From the NCBI RefSeq assembly GCF_008039875.1, contig NZ_VRUU01000018.1, positions 1 through 63,689 of the forward strand: a DNA stretch of 63,689 nucleotides. The letters run 5' to 3'. The notes beneath the pieces are model-generated. The model was not told the DNA's origin. It made no database searches and worked only from the letters and a program-made list of their open reading frames with translations. Shown here one piece after another: positions 8,361 to 16,982 of this stretch; position 1 is the first letter of the stretch; the number at the start of each line of letters is the position of its first letter. A program made the position numbers and the translations under genes. Origin of the DNA: Methylobacterium sp. WL119. GTDB taxonomy: Bacteria; Pseudomonadota; Alphaproteobacteria; Rhizobiales; Beijerinckiaceae.

Positions 8361-9146
8361 CTACTGCGCCGTCCAGCCGCCATCCATGGCGATGTTGGTG
8401 CCGGTGATCTGGCTGGCAGCGTCCGAGCACAGGAACAGGGCGAGCGCGGCGACCTGGTCGACGGTGACGAACTCCTTCGTCGGTTGCGCCTTCAGCAGCA
8501 CCTCGTCGATCACCTGCTCCTTGGTCAGCCCACGCGCCTTCATCGTATCGGGGATCTGCGCCTCGACGAGCGGCGTCCAGACGTAGCCGGGCGAGATGCA
8601 GTTCACCGTGATCTTGTGCGTGGCAAGCTCCAGCCCCGCGGTCTTGGTCAGGCCGGCGATGCCGTGCTTGGCCGCGACGTAGGCCGACTTGTACGGCGAG
8701 GCGACCAGCGAGTGGGCCGAGGCGGTGTTGATGATCCGCCCCCAGCCGCGCGCCTTCATCCCCGGGATCGCCGCCTGCATCGCGTAGAAGGCCGAGGACA
8801 GGTTGATCGCGATGATCTGCTCCCACTTCGCGCCCGGGAACTCCTCGATCGCCGACACGAACTGGATGCCGGCGTTGTTGACGAGCACGTCGACGGAGCC
8901 GAAGCGGGCTTCCGCCTCGCGCACCATCTCGCCGATCTCGGTCGGCTTCGTCATGTCGGCGGCCGAATGATGCGCCCGCACGCCGAACTCGGATTCGATC
9001 CCGGCGCGCGCCGTCTCGATCGCGTCGGCCTCCCCGAAGCCGTTCAGCACCACGTTCGCCCCGTCCCGCGCCAGGGCTCGTGCGATGCACAGCCCGATCC
9101 CGCTGGTCGAGCCGGTGACGATCGCGGTCTTGGATTTCAGGGTCAT
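8361..9146 (-). CDS. bdhA: D-3-hydroxybutyrate dehydrogenase (SDR)
   Basis: A 261-residue short-chain dehydrogenase that oxidises 3-hydroxybutyrate to acetoacetate with NAD, a step in polyhydroxybutyrate use. The NAD-binding TGSTSGIG, the NNAG motif and the catalytic Ser with YVAAK are present. The segment INTASAHSLVASPYKSAYVAAKHG is the signature portion of bacterial 3-hydroxybutyrate dehydrogenases (quoted in part: SAHSLVASP, YVAAKHGI). The start at 9146 (MTLKSK) matches the family; 26 extra upstream residues from 9224 are unlikely. It is a single gene on the minus strand ending at a strong terminator. Confidence 0.93.
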   Translation of the reverse strand: MTLKSKTAIVTGSTSGIGLCIARALARDGANVVLNGFGEADAIETARAGIESEFGVRAHHSAADMTKPTEIGEMVREAEARFGSVDVLVNNAGIQFVSAIEEFPGAKWEQIIAINLSSAFYAMQAAIPGMKARGWGRIINTASAHSLVASPYKSAYVAAKHGIAGLTKTAGLELATHKITVNCISPGYVWTPLVEAQIPDTMKARGLTKEQVIDEVLLKAQPTKEFVTVDQVAALALFLCSDAASQITGTNIAMDGGWTAQ

Positions 9147-9231
9147 GCGGAACTCCGGGATGGCGACGAAACGGCTAAGAAAGCCTGCCCGATGCACCGC
9201 CGGTTGTCGACGCATCCGGGTCACGGACGGA

Positions 9232-9987
9232 TCAGGGCGTCACCTCGGCGACGCCGGTCTCGGCCTCGAAGGCGCTGGCGAGGTAGGCGCGCACGAAGCC
9301 GGGCATCGCCGGCTCGATGTCGGCGGCCTCGCGCACCGCCACGATCCCGGCGAGCTCGGGCTCGTCCTCGCCCAGCGCGTGGATCTCCATGCGTTCGATC
9401 AGGGCGGCGGCGTCCTCGGCGAAGCGGACGGGCCGCAGGAAGGCGAGCTGGCCCTCGCCGCGCAGGCAGACCCAGTCCTCGGTCGCCCCGTCGGGCACCC
9501 GGAGGCCGGTCTCCTCCAGAAGCTCGCGCGCGGCGCTCCCCGAGAAGTCGACCGCCTCGCCGCGCACGTCGTCGAGGTCCGGCGTGCCGCAGGGAAAGTA
9601 GATCTGCCCGGCATTGGCCGTATGCACGCCCATCCGCCCGAGCAGGACCGCGCCGTCGGCGCTCCACGGCACGATCGCCGCGAAGGCGTTGGCGACGTGC
9701 CCGTCCGGCGATCCGCCGTCGCGATAGGCCAGGAAGCGGGAATACGGCGTCTCGAACAGGTCCAGGCGACAGCTGTCGCCGTCGATCGCGCAGCCGCAGG
9801 CCACCAGCACCGGCCCGTCGAACAGAGCGGGCTGCGCCGCCCGCCGCCGCATCCAGTTCTGCTCGATGCGCTCGGCGTTGTCGCGCGCCCAGGCCCAATC
9901 GTAGGTCACCAGCCGGGCTTCGAGGCGCGCGAGGCGGACGACCTCGAAACCGTACGGCCGTGAGTCCGGCGTCGCCGCATCAGACAT
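9232..9987 (-). CDS. Nudix hydrolase family protein
   Basis: A 251-residue protein with a Nudix helix: ARELLEETGL gives the REUxEExGU half of the box, while the spacing of the preceding Glu is nonstandard. It should hydrolyse a nucleoside-diphosphate-linked substrate using bound Mg2+. The N-terminal 100 residues are unlike simple Nudix enzymes. Its start overlaps the end of the PhzF-like gene by 8 nt, and PdxY lies just upstream, so the three minus-strand genes probably form one operon. The substrate is unknown. Confidence 0.75.
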   Translation of the reverse strand: MSDAATPDSRPYGFEVVRLARLEARLVTYDWAWARDNAERIEQNWMRRRAAQPALFDGPVLVACGCAIDGDSCRLDLFETPYSRFLAYRDGGSPDGHVANAFAAIVPWSADGAVLLGRMGVHTANAGQIYFPCGTPDLDDVRGEAVDFSGSAARELLEETGLRVPDGATEDWVCLRGEGQLAFLRPVRFAEDAAALIERMEIHALGEDEPELAGIVAVREAADIEPAMPGFVRAYLASAFEAETGVAEVTP

Positions 9988-10864
9988 GGAGCACGCCTTC
10001 CGACACGATCACCGCCGCCCCGCCGATCTCGACCGAGCGCAGGCCGCCGGCCTGGACCACGACCTGCAGCGCGATCGCGCTCGGGCGGCCCATCGCGACG
10101 CCTTGCGTGATCGCGACGTCGTGCGTGCCGTCGCCGAGCGGCTCGAACTGCATCAGCACGCCGGCGAAGGCGGCGGCCGCGGAGCCCGTCGCCGGGTCCT
10201 CGGCCACGCCGAGGGCGGGGGCGAACATCCGGGCCTGGAAGGCGAGACCGATCTCCGCCGTGTCCGGCGCGTAGAGCAGGAAGCCGTCCGAGGTGTCGGC
10301 CAGCGTGCCCGGTCGCGCCGCGTCGAGACGGTCCGGCGAGGCGACCGGAACGAAGGTGAAGCTCGGGCCGACGCCGTGCCGGCTCGGCCGGTGCCGCCCG
10401 AAGCCGATATCATCGGGCGCCAGCCCGAACGCGGCCGCGAGAGCGGCGGCGTCGGCAGCCTCGCCGAGGTAGTCCGGCAGGATCGGGAGCCTGAAGCGGG
10501 CCCGGCCCCCTCCGTCGCCTGTTTCGACCACGCAGGGGATCGTGCCGACCGCCTCCTCGAGGCCGAACGCGACGGCGTCGGCCCACTCGGGCCGCGCCTC
10601 GCGCAGTACCAGCAGGATTGCGGTGCCGATGGTCGGATGCCCGGCGAAGGGCAGCTCGCGGGTCGGCGTGAAGATGCGGAGCCTCGCCCGGTGCCGTGGC
10701 TCGTCCGGCGGCATCACGAACACCGTCTCCGACAGGTTGAACTCCCGGGCGATCGCTTGCATCGCCCCGTCGACGAGCCCGTCGGCCTCGAGCACCACGG
10801 CGAGCGGGTTGCCGGAAAGGGCCTGCGTCGTGAACACGTCCAGGGTGACGAAGCGGCGCGGCAT
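9980..10864 (-). CDS. PhzF family isomerase-like protein
   Basis: A 294-residue protein with the PhzF fold: the N-terminal DVFTTQALSGNPLAVV, then FNLSETVFV carrying the catalytic-type Glu, ELPFAGHPTIGTA, and DPATGSAA in the second half. In phenazine makers PhzF isomerises trans-2,3-dihydro-3-hydroxyanthranilate; most homologues, like this one with no phenazine genes around, have unknown substrates. It sits between pdxY (upstream, 22 nt) and a Nudix gene whose start it overlaps. Confidence 0.9.
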   Translation of the reverse strand: MPRRFVTLDVFTTQALSGNPLAVVLEADGLVDGAMQAIAREFNLSETVFVMPPDEPRHRARLRIFTPTRELPFAGHPTIGTAILLVLREARPEWADAVAFGLEEAVGTIPCVVETGDGGGRARFRLPILPDYLGEAADAAALAAAFGLAPDDIGFGRHRPSRHGVGPSFTFVPVASPDRLDAARPGTLADTSDGFLLYAPDTAEIGLAFQARMFAPALGVAEDPATGSAAAAFAGVLMQFEPLGDGTHDVAITQGVAMGRPSAIALQVVVQAGGLRSVEIGGAAVIVSEGVLHV

Positions 10865-10886
10865 CCAGAGGTTCCTTCTCTCGCTC

Positions 10887-11735
10887 TCAGACCGTCTCCA
10901 CCGGAAACGTCTCGGTCGGCGCCACGAACTCGTCCTGCGCCGCCACGGTGAGGATCTCGCGCGAGCCCTCCGCCAGCGTGCGCCGCAGGACGCCGTAGAC
11001 CGAGGCCGCCGCCATGCCGAGCGCCAGCGCCGCCGAGCCGGTGCGGGCGTAGTGGACGAGGAACAGCGCGGCGATGCAATCGCCTGCTCCGTTCACCGAC
11101 AGGTCGAGGCGGGGCGTGCGCACCCGCCAGAACGTGCCGCCCTCCCCGGCCAGCAGGTCGATGGCGTCGGGCGGGGTCGCGTCGGTGACGAGCGAGGTGA
11201 CGAGCACCACCCGCGGTCCGCGTTCCTGCAGGGCGGCGACCGCGCGCTTGGCCTGCGCCAACGTGCCGGTCGGCAGGCCGGTGAGCAGGTCGAGCTCGAA
11301 CTGGTTCGGCGTCACGATGTCGGCGGCGGGCACCGCGCGCTCAGCCATGAACTCGGCGATGCCGGGGCGGACGTAGACGCCGCGGCCGGTGTCGCCGATC
11401 ACCGGGTCGCAGGCGTAGAGCGCCCGGGCGTTCTCGGTCCGCACCGCATCGACCGCGCCGAGGATCGCGGTGCCGATGTCGGCCGAGCCCATGTACCCGG
11501 ACAGGACGCCGTCGCAGGTGCCGAGCACCCCGCGCTCGCGGATGCCGGCCACCAGATCCTCGACCGCCGGCCCGTCGAAGACGCGTCCGCGCCAGGCCCC
11601 GTAGCCGGTGTGGTTGGAGAACTGCACCGTGTGGATCGGCCAGACCTCGACCCCGAGCCGCTGCATCGGAAACACCGCGGAGGCGTTGCCGACATGGCCG
11701 TAGGCGACGTGAGACTGGATCGACAGGATGTTCAT
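10887..11735 (-). CDS. pdxY: pyridoxal kinase PdxY
   Basis: A 282-residue ribokinase-fold enzyme that phosphorylates pyridoxal in B6 salvage. The N-terminal ILSIQSHVAYGHVGN and the SNHTGYG loop are typical of PdxY/PdxK, and NGAGDCIAALF holds the catalytic Asp. YMGSADIG and DPVIGD are further family motifs. It is probably the first gene of a pdxY-phzF-Nudix operon and is divergent from the DedA gene at 11829. Confidence 0.94.
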   Translation of the reverse strand: MNILSIQSHVAYGHVGNASAVFPMQRLGVEVWPIHTVQFSNHTGYGAWRGRVFDGPAVEDLVAGIRERGVLGTCDGVLSGYMGSADIGTAILGAVDAVRTENARALYACDPVIGDTGRGVYVRPGIAEFMAERAVPAADIVTPNQFELDLLTGLPTGTLAQAKRAVAALQERGPRVVLVTSLVTDATPPDAIDLLAGEGGTFWRVRTPRLDLSVNGAGDCIAALFLVHYARTGSAALALGMAAASVYGVLRRTLAEGSREILTVAAQDEFVAPTETFPVETV

Positions 11736-11828
11736 CGCGATCTCCCCGGCCCGCGTGGCCTCCGCGGCGTGTTACCGGCTTTCGGCATCCCGCGCACCCG
11801 GCACCCCCCATCCTCGACAAGGCGGACC

Positions 11829-12350
11829 ATGGATTTCGAATCGCTGCGCGTCTCCGCCCTCGCCTTCGTCGAGGCGCACCGAGCGTGGACGCCGCTGATC
11901 GTCGGCGCGTTGGCCTTCTGCGAATCCATCGCCTTCCTGTCGCTGCTGGTGCCGGCCACCGTGATCCTGATCGGCATCGGCGCGATGATCGGGGCGACCG
12001 ACATCGCGTTCTGGCCGGTGGTGACCGCGGCGGCCGTCGGCGCGGCCCTCGGCGATTGGCTCTCCTACGAGTTCGGCCGGTCCTACGGCGAGGGCGCCAA
12101 GCGCCTGTGGCCGATGCGGCGCTACCCCGAGATGGTCGCCAAGGGCGAGGTCTTCCTGAAGCGCTGGGGCGCGGCGGCGGTGGCGCTCGGGCGGTTCTTC
12201 GGGCCCGCCCGCGCGGTGGTGCCGCTGATCGCCGGCATGTTCGGGGTCGCCCGGCTGCCGTTCCAGGTGGCCAACGTCCTCTCGGCCCTCGTCTGGGCCT
12301 TCGTGCTTCTGGCACCGGGTGCCGGGCTGCTGGCGTGGTTCCAGGGCTGA
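11829..12350 (+). CDS. DedA family membrane protein
   Basis: A 173-residue protein with 4-5 hydrophobic helices. The early ESIAFLSLLVPATVIL segment, the GDWLSYEFGRSYG motif and the GRFFGPARAVVPLIAG motif are the DedA/SNARE-associated core. DedA proteins are thought to be lipid flippases or transporters linked to membrane homeostasis. The ATG at 11829 follows GGCGGACC. The stop codon overlaps the next gene's start by one base, so the two are translationally coupled. Confidence 0.88.
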   Translation: MDFESLRVSALAFVEAHRAWTPLIVGALAFCESIAFLSLLVPATVILIGIGAMIGATDIAFWPVVTAAAVGAALGDWLSYEFGRSYGEGAKRLWPMRRYPEMVAKGEVFLKRWGAAAVALGRFFGPARAVVPLIAGMFGVARLPFQVANVLSALVWAFVLLAPGAGLLAWFQG

Positions 12351-13138
12351 TGCGACGGTTTCCGCCCGAGCGCATCGTCTGCCTCACCGAGGAGACCGTC
12401 GAGACGCTGTACCTGCTCGGCCAGGAGCGCCGCATCGTCGGGGTGTCGGGCTATGCCGTGCGTCCGCCGCGGGTCCGGCGCGAGAAGCCGCGCGTGTCGG
12501 CCTTCACCAGCGCGGACCTGCCGAAGATCCTCGCGCTCGAGCCGGATCTCGTCCTCGCCTTCTCCGATCTCCAGGCGAACATCGCTGCCGACCTCGCCCG
12601 GGCCGGGATCGCCGTGCACCTGTTCAACCAGCGCGACGTCGCCGGCTGCCTCGCGATGATCCGCACGCTCGGCGCCCTCGTCGGCGTGCCGGACCGGGCC
12701 GACGCCCTGGCGCAGGGTTATGCCGACGCGTTGGCACGGGCGGCCGCCGAGGTCGCGGGCCGTCGGCGGCCCCGCGTCTATTTCGAGGAATGGGACGAGC
12801 CGATGATCTCCGGCATCGGCTGGGTCTCGGAGCTGATCGGCCACGCCGGCGGCGACGACGTGTTTCCCGACCGCGCCCGGATGGCCGCCGCCGTCGACCG
12901 GATCGTCGCGCCCGAGGCCGTGATCGCGGCGGCGCCCGACGTCATCCTGGCCTCGTGGTGCGGGAAGAAGGTCAACGTCGCGCGCATCGCATCCCGCTCG
13001 GGATGGGCGGCGATCCCGGCGGTGCGGGACGGCCGCATCCACGAGATCAAGTCGCCGTTGATCCTGCAGCCCGGCCCGGCCGCGCTCACGGACGGGTTCG
13101 CCGCGATCCGCGCGGCGCTGGCAGGATCGCTCGCGTGA
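12350..13138 (+). CDS. periplasmic-binding-protein-like protein without signal peptide (BtuF-like)
   Basis: A 262-residue protein with the fold of Fe3+-siderophore/cobalamin binding proteins (RIVCLTEETVETLYLLGQ, LEPDLVLAF, then YFEEWDEPMISG, and DVILASWCGKK). Such proteins normally carry an export signal, but this one starts MRRFPPERIVC with no hydrophobic stretch, so it should stay in the cytosol unless the start is wrong. Its ATG overlaps the DedA stop codon (TGATG). No permease or ATPase is adjacent. It might chaperone a corrinoid or act in a non-transport role. Confidence 0.8.
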   Translation: MRRFPPERIVCLTEETVETLYLLGQERRIVGVSGYAVRPPRVRREKPRVSAFTSADLPKILALEPDLVLAFSDLQANIAADLARAGIAVHLFNQRDVAGCLAMIRTLGALVGVPDRADALAQGYADALARAAAEVAGRRRPRVYFEEWDEPMISGIGWVSELIGHAGGDDVFPDRARMAAAVDRIVAPEAVIAAAPDVILASWCGKKVNVARIASRSGWAAIPAVRDGRIHEIKSPLILQPGPAALTDGFAAIRAALAGSLA

Positions 13139-13221
13139 TCTCCGGCCGCAGGTGACAAGCGCTGTCCGGGCTTGGCAAGATGCGCCGTCCCGATTCGGCA
13201 CAGGCCGCCACACGAGAGACG

Positions 13222-13749
13222 ATGTCGTCAGCCCTCGCCCATGCTCTTCCGGCCGAAGCCCGCACGGTCGACGCCGCGCCGGACCTGATCCTGCCGCCCG
13301 ACCGGCGCCAGTCGCCGACGGCGCTGAGGATCCAGCGCGGGGTGCGCCGCCTGTTCTCCGAGATGGGCTGCGCCACCCTGCCCGAGTTCTCGCTGGTCAA
13401 CGGGCGGCGCGCCGACGTGATCGCCCTGTGCGGCGCCGGGCGCCTGACCATCGTGGAGATCAAGTCGAGCGTGGCGGACTTCCGCGCCGACCGGAAATGG
13501 CCCGACTACCGCGACTTCTGCGACCGCTTCTTCTTCGCGATCCCGGACACGGTGCCGGAATCGCTGATCCCGGACGAATGCGGCCTGATCGTCGCCGACG
13601 CCTTCGGCGGGCTGGTGATCCGCGAGGCGCCCGAGCACCCGCTCTCCGGCCCGCGCCGCAAGGCCGTGACGCTGCGCTTCGCCCACAGCGCCGCGCGGGT
13701 CTTGCACAGCCTCGCCGATCCGGGCGCGATCCGCGACGGCGCGCTCTGA
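13222..13749 (+). CDS. mmcB: MmcB family DNA repair protein
   Basis: A 175-residue protein matching MmcB, an alphaproteobacterial damage-response factor. The core has LPEFSLVNGRRADVIAL and IVEIKSS, which resemble the D...ExK catalytic part of the PD-(D/E)xK nuclease fold, followed by a DRKWPDYRDFCD segment. Known work in Caulobacter places mmcB in the LexA-controlled, mitomycin C response. No LexA box was identified here by eye. The start at 13222 (MSSALAH) is preceded by GAGAGACG; an upstream in-frame Met at 13180 adds 14 residues. Confidence 0.88.
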   Translation: MSSALAHALPAEARTVDAAPDLILPPDRRQSPTALRIQRGVRRLFSEMGCATLPEFSLVNGRRADVIALCGAGRLTIVEIKSSVADFRADRKWPDYRDFCDRFFFAIPDTVPESLIPDECGLIVADAFGGLVIREAPEHPLSGPRRKAVTLRFAHSAARVLHSLADPGAIRDGAL

Positions 13750-13892
13750 AAGCCTGGTCGTCATGCCCGGAAACACGGCGTGCTGATCGACCGTCGGACC
13801 GGCGCCGCTTCGCTTTCGCCGGCGCGGCGCGGCGGCTAAGCTGTCCCGCGGTCATCGCGGCCGCCGCTCCGGCCGCTGCGGTATGGGTTTCG

Positions 13893-14999
13893 ATGCGCGC
13901 ACTGATCGGGATCGTCACGGCACTTCTGCTCGCTGCGCCGGCCGCGGCTCAGACGGTCACCAAGATCGGGCTGTCAGCGCCGCTCACCGGGCCGGACGCC
14001 GCCTTCGGCCAGGGCATGCGGCTCGGCGCCGAGCAGGCCGTCGCCGACCTCAACCGCGCGGCCGGCGCGTCCGGCCGCAAGCTCGCGCTGGTGGTCGCGG
14101 ACGATGCCGGCGACGCGAAGCAGGGCGTCGCGGTCGCCAGGCGCTTCGCCGCGGACGGCATCCGCCTCGTGGTCGGGCCGCTTGAATCCTCGGTCGCGGC
14201 CGCCACCGCCGCGATCTACGACGATGCCGGCATCGTCGTGGTCACGCCGGGGGCGTCCTGGGCCGCGCTGACGCGCCGGGGCCACGCGACCCTGTTCCGC
14301 ATCGTCGCCGGCGACGCGCAGCAGGGCGAGGCCGCCGGCCGCTACCTGCTCGCGCACGAAGCGGGGCGCCGCGTCGCCATCGTCCACGACCGAACCACCT
14401 TCGGCCGCGGCCTTGCGGACGCGGTCTCCGCGACGCTCAAGGCCGCCGGCAGGCCCGAGGTCGCGTTCGAGAGCCTGCCGCGCGGCAGCCGGGACGCTGC
14501 GGACCTCGCCGCGACGCTGAAGGCCGCCCGCGTCGATGCGGTCTACTTCGGCGGGCTGGCGCCGGAGGCGTCGACGCTCGCGCACGCGATGCGCGACGCC
14601 GGATCGACCGCCCGGCTGGTGGCGAGCGACGGCATCCTCGACCGGGACTTCGCGACGCTCGCGTCGTCCGCCGGCGAGGGGACGGTGATGACCGTCCCGG
14701 CCGAGCCGGCGCGGCTTCCCGAGGTCAAGGGCCGCCCGCCCCGCACCGCGGAAGCCGATGCGCTCGCCGGGCCGACCTATGCGGCGGTCGAGGTGCTGGC
14801 GCAGGCGGTCGACCGGGCGAAGTCTCGGGACGGGCGCACGGTCGCCGCAGCACTCCGGGGGGCGCCCTTCCGCACGATCCAGGGCGAAATCGCCTTCGAT
14901 GCGCAGGGCGACCCCAGCTCGGGTGCCGTAGCCCTCAAGGTCTGGAAGCGTGCGCCGGACGGCCGGCTCGATTACGCGGGCAACGAGACGGCGCCGTAG
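13893..14999 (+). CDS. ABC transporter substrate-binding protein, branched-chain amino acid type
   Basis: A 368-residue secreted protein. A signal peptide with a hydrophobic core and an AAAQT cleavage region is followed by KIGLSAPLTGPDAAFGQGM, the opening of type I Leu/Ile/Val-family binding proteins, and VVGPLESSVAAAT. FGRGLADAV and ARVDAVYFGGL are further family segments. No permease or ATPase genes are adjacent, so it either uses a distant transporter or serves as a sensor. The ATG at 13893 places the signal peptide correctly. Confidence 0.88.
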   Translation: MRALIGIVTALLLAAPAAAQTVTKIGLSAPLTGPDAAFGQGMRLGAEQAVADLNRAAGASGRKLALVVADDAGDAKQGVAVARRFAADGIRLVVGPLESSVAAATAAIYDDAGIVVVTPGASWAALTRRGHATLFRIVAGDAQQGEAAGRYLLAHEAGRRVAIVHDRTTFGRGLADAVSATLKAAGRPEVAFESLPRGSRDAADLAATLKAARVDAVYFGGLAPEASTLAHAMRDAGSTARLVASDGILDRDFATLASSAGEGTVMTVPAEPARLPEVKGRPPRTAEADALAGPTYAAVEVLAQAVDRAKSRDGRTVAAALRGAPFRTIQGEIAFDAQGDPSSGAVALKVWKRAPDGRLDYAGNETAP

Positions 15000-15234
15000 G
15001 ATCAACCGTTTCGCACAGGAATCGTCCGGGAACGGCGCTTTTTGTGTCGACGCCGCCGTGGTCGCGAGGCAGCGAAGCTTGCTTGCGTGGCAGGAGGCCC
15101 CTACATCGTGCCCGACGCTCGATGGCTTGGCGCCTCCGGATACGGACCCGCCGCCGCCGCGTTCATCGAATTGCCGTGACGAAAGATCGTGCGCCGGAAC
15201 GCCTGCTTCCAGACGGTCCGACTGGAGAGGGTGA

Positions 15235-15510
15235 ATGGCGAAAGAAGAATTGATGCAGTTCGACGGTCTCGTTCTCGAGATCCTGCCGGATGCGCGCTAC
15301 CGGGTGCAGCTCGACCAGGGCCACGAGATCGTCGCCTACACCGCCGGCAAGATGAAGAAGAACCGCATCAAGACGCTGGCCGGCGACCGCGTCACCGTCG
15401 AGATGTCGCCCTACGACCTCGAGAAGGGCCGCCTCGTGTTCCGTCACAAGGACGAGCGCTCGGCCGGCCCGCGTCCGCCGGTGCGCGGCGGCCAGTTCCG
15501 CCGCCGCTGA
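15235..15510 (+). CDS. infA: translation initiation factor IF-1, long form
   Basis: A 91-residue OB-fold protein that binds the ribosomal A site during initiation. Residues 1-72 are IF-1 (MAKEE start, [35 protein letters not shown]). Beyond the usual 72 residues there is a 19-residue tail rich in Arg, Pro and Gly. It follows 235 nt with no gene. The family normally stops after the FRHK-like motif, so this may be a second, specialised infA copy such as is found in Rhizobiales, or a cold/stress form. Confidence 0.93.
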   Translation: MAKEELMQFDGLVLEILPDARYRVQLDQGHEIVAYTAGKMKKNRIKTLAGDRVTVEMSPYDLEKGRLVFRHKDERSAGPRPPVRGGQFRRR

Positions 15511-15565
15511 GCGGCCGGCGATTCCCACGCCTCCCCGGACCGTCGCGGCCTATCCCCTCCTGACG

Positions 15566-16468
15566 TTGACCGCCCTGCTCTGGGCGGGCAACGCGGTGGC
15601 GGGGAAGTGGGCGCCGGGCCACGTCTCGCCGCAAGCGATCACGTCGCTGCGCTGGGCCGTGGTCTGCGTTGTGCTGTGGCTGTTCGCCCGGCGCCGCATC
15701 GCGCCCGATTGGCCGGGCATGCGTGGCTATTGGCGGCTCGTCCTCCTGATGGGCGGCCTTGGCTACACGGCGTTCAACAGCCTGTTCTACGCCGCCGGGG
15801 CCTACACCAGCGCGATCAACCTCGCCCTGTTCCAGGGCTCGATCCCCGTTCTGGTGATTCTGATGAACTACGGTCTCTATCGGACCCGGGTCACGTCCGG
15901 CCAAGCGATCGGCGTGCTCGTGACCCTCCTCGGCGCGGCGGTGGCCGCGACGCACGGCGACTGGCACGTGCTCGCCACCCTCGGCTTCAATCGCGGCGAC
16001 GTGCTGATCTTCATCGCCTGCCTGTTCTATGCCGGCTACACCATCGCCCTGCCGCACCGCCCGGCCATTTCCGGGCTGAGCTTCTTCGCGGCGATGGCGC
16101 TGATGGCCTTCGTCACCTCCCTGCCGCTTCTGGCGATCGAGGCGGCGTCCGGCCGGGTGATCTGGCCGGGGATCGAGGGCTGGGCGATCGTGGTGTTCGT
16201 CGCGCTCGGGCCGTCGCTGGCCGCGCAGCTGTTCTTCATGCGCGGTGTCGAGCTGATCGGGCCGAACCGGGCCGGCCTGTTCGTCAATCTCGTGCCGATC
16301 TTCGGCGCCGGGCTCGCCGTGCTCGTGGTCGGCGAGCCCTTCGGCACCAATGAGGCCGTCGCGCTGGCCCTGGTGCTCGGCGGCATCTTCTGCGCGGAAC
16401 GGCTCGGGCGCGGCCCAGGCCCGGCCATCGTCGAGCCCGCCGCGCCGCGGGACCGGCCGAGACCTTGA
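15566..16468 (+). CDS. EamA/DMT family transporter
   Basis: A protein of about 300 residues with ten predicted transmembrane helices in two EamA repeats. The second repeat has RGVELIGPNRAGLFVNLVPIF, and helix 1 has LLWAGNAVAGKW. Such proteins export metabolites, often amino acids. The start is uncertain: TTG at 15566 falls inside the first helix, and no ATG or GTG is available upstream in frame before the infA stop. Translation may begin a little upstream at a rare codon or be coupled to infA. Confidence 0.82.
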   Translation: MTALLWAGNAVAGKWAPGHVSPQAITSLRWAVVCVVLWLFARRRIAPDWPGMRGYWRLVLLMGGLGYTAFNSLFYAAGAYTSAINLALFQGSIPVLVILMNYGLYRTRVTSGQAIGVLVTLLGAAVAATHGDWHVLATLGFNRGDVLIFIACLFYAGYTIALPHRPAISGLSFFAAMALMAFVTSLPLLAIEAASGRVIWPGIEGWAIVVFVALGPSLAAQLFFMRGVELIGPNRAGLFVNLVPIFGAGLAVLVVGEPFGTNEAVALALVLGGIFCAERLGRGPGPAIVEPAAPRDRPRP

Positions 16469-16469
16469 G

Positions 16470-16495
16470 CGCGGCCGGTGCTGCTACCGGCCGCG
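16470..16495. terminator. hairpin between convergent genes
   Basis: A perfect 10-bp GC-rich stem (CGCGGCCGGT and its complement) with a 6-nt loop lies two bases after the DMT gene and just before the end of the opposing secreted-protein gene. There is no T run, so termination is inferred from position and stem strength. Confidence 0.5.
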
Positions 16496-16505
16496 GATCG
16501 ATCGC

Positions 16506-16808
16506 TTATTCGCAGACGCGGACGCGGCGGATGAACACGTCGCCGTAGGCGTCGATCGTCCGGCGGCGCTCGAAGTGGCAGACCGGGCCGTAATCTTCCT
16601 CGACGTAGACCGGGCGCGGGGCGCGGTAGACCGGCTGGCCAGGATAGTAGCCGTTCTGCGAGGAGGCGATCGCGCCGCCGACGGCGAGGCCGCCGAGCAC
16701 GCCGAGCGCGGCTGCGCCGCCGGCGCCGATGCCGTCACGGGCTTCAGCCGCGGGTGCTGCGGCGACGAGGCTCCCGGCGAGGAGAGCAACGGAAAGAATT
16801 CGGATCAT
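16506..16808 (-). CDS. small secreted protein with glycine-zipper segment
   Basis: A 100-residue product. Residues 1-22 form a signal peptide ending AAEA. Next comes a Gly/Ala stretch (IGAGGAAALGVLGGLAVGG) that could pack as a membrane-inserting zipper, then a Tyr/Pro-rich part with YYPGQPVYRAPRP. A C-terminal segment contains two Cys (VCHFERRR and VRVCE) that could form a disulfide. The family is common in Methylobacterium and related genera but has no assigned function. The start at 16808 gives the signal peptide; the longer form from 16904 is unlikely. Confidence 0.75.
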   Translation of the reverse strand: MIRILSVALLAGSLVAAAPAAEARDGIGAGGAAALGVLGGLAVGGAIASSQNGYYPGQPVYRAPRPVYVEEDYGPVCHFERRRTIDAYGDVFIRRVRVCE

Positions 16809-16982
16809 GGTTCGTCCCCTCGGGATCTGTCGTGGTCGCAATGTCCGGCCAGTTCGTAAACGAAATGCGAACGCCGAAGGCTTCGAAGTCCATCGCACGA
16901 TCACGTTCGTGTTGGGCCGCGGATCGCAACACAGATCAGCGTGCTTTGAGGCAAATCTTCGACGTCCGATCGACGCTGTCGC

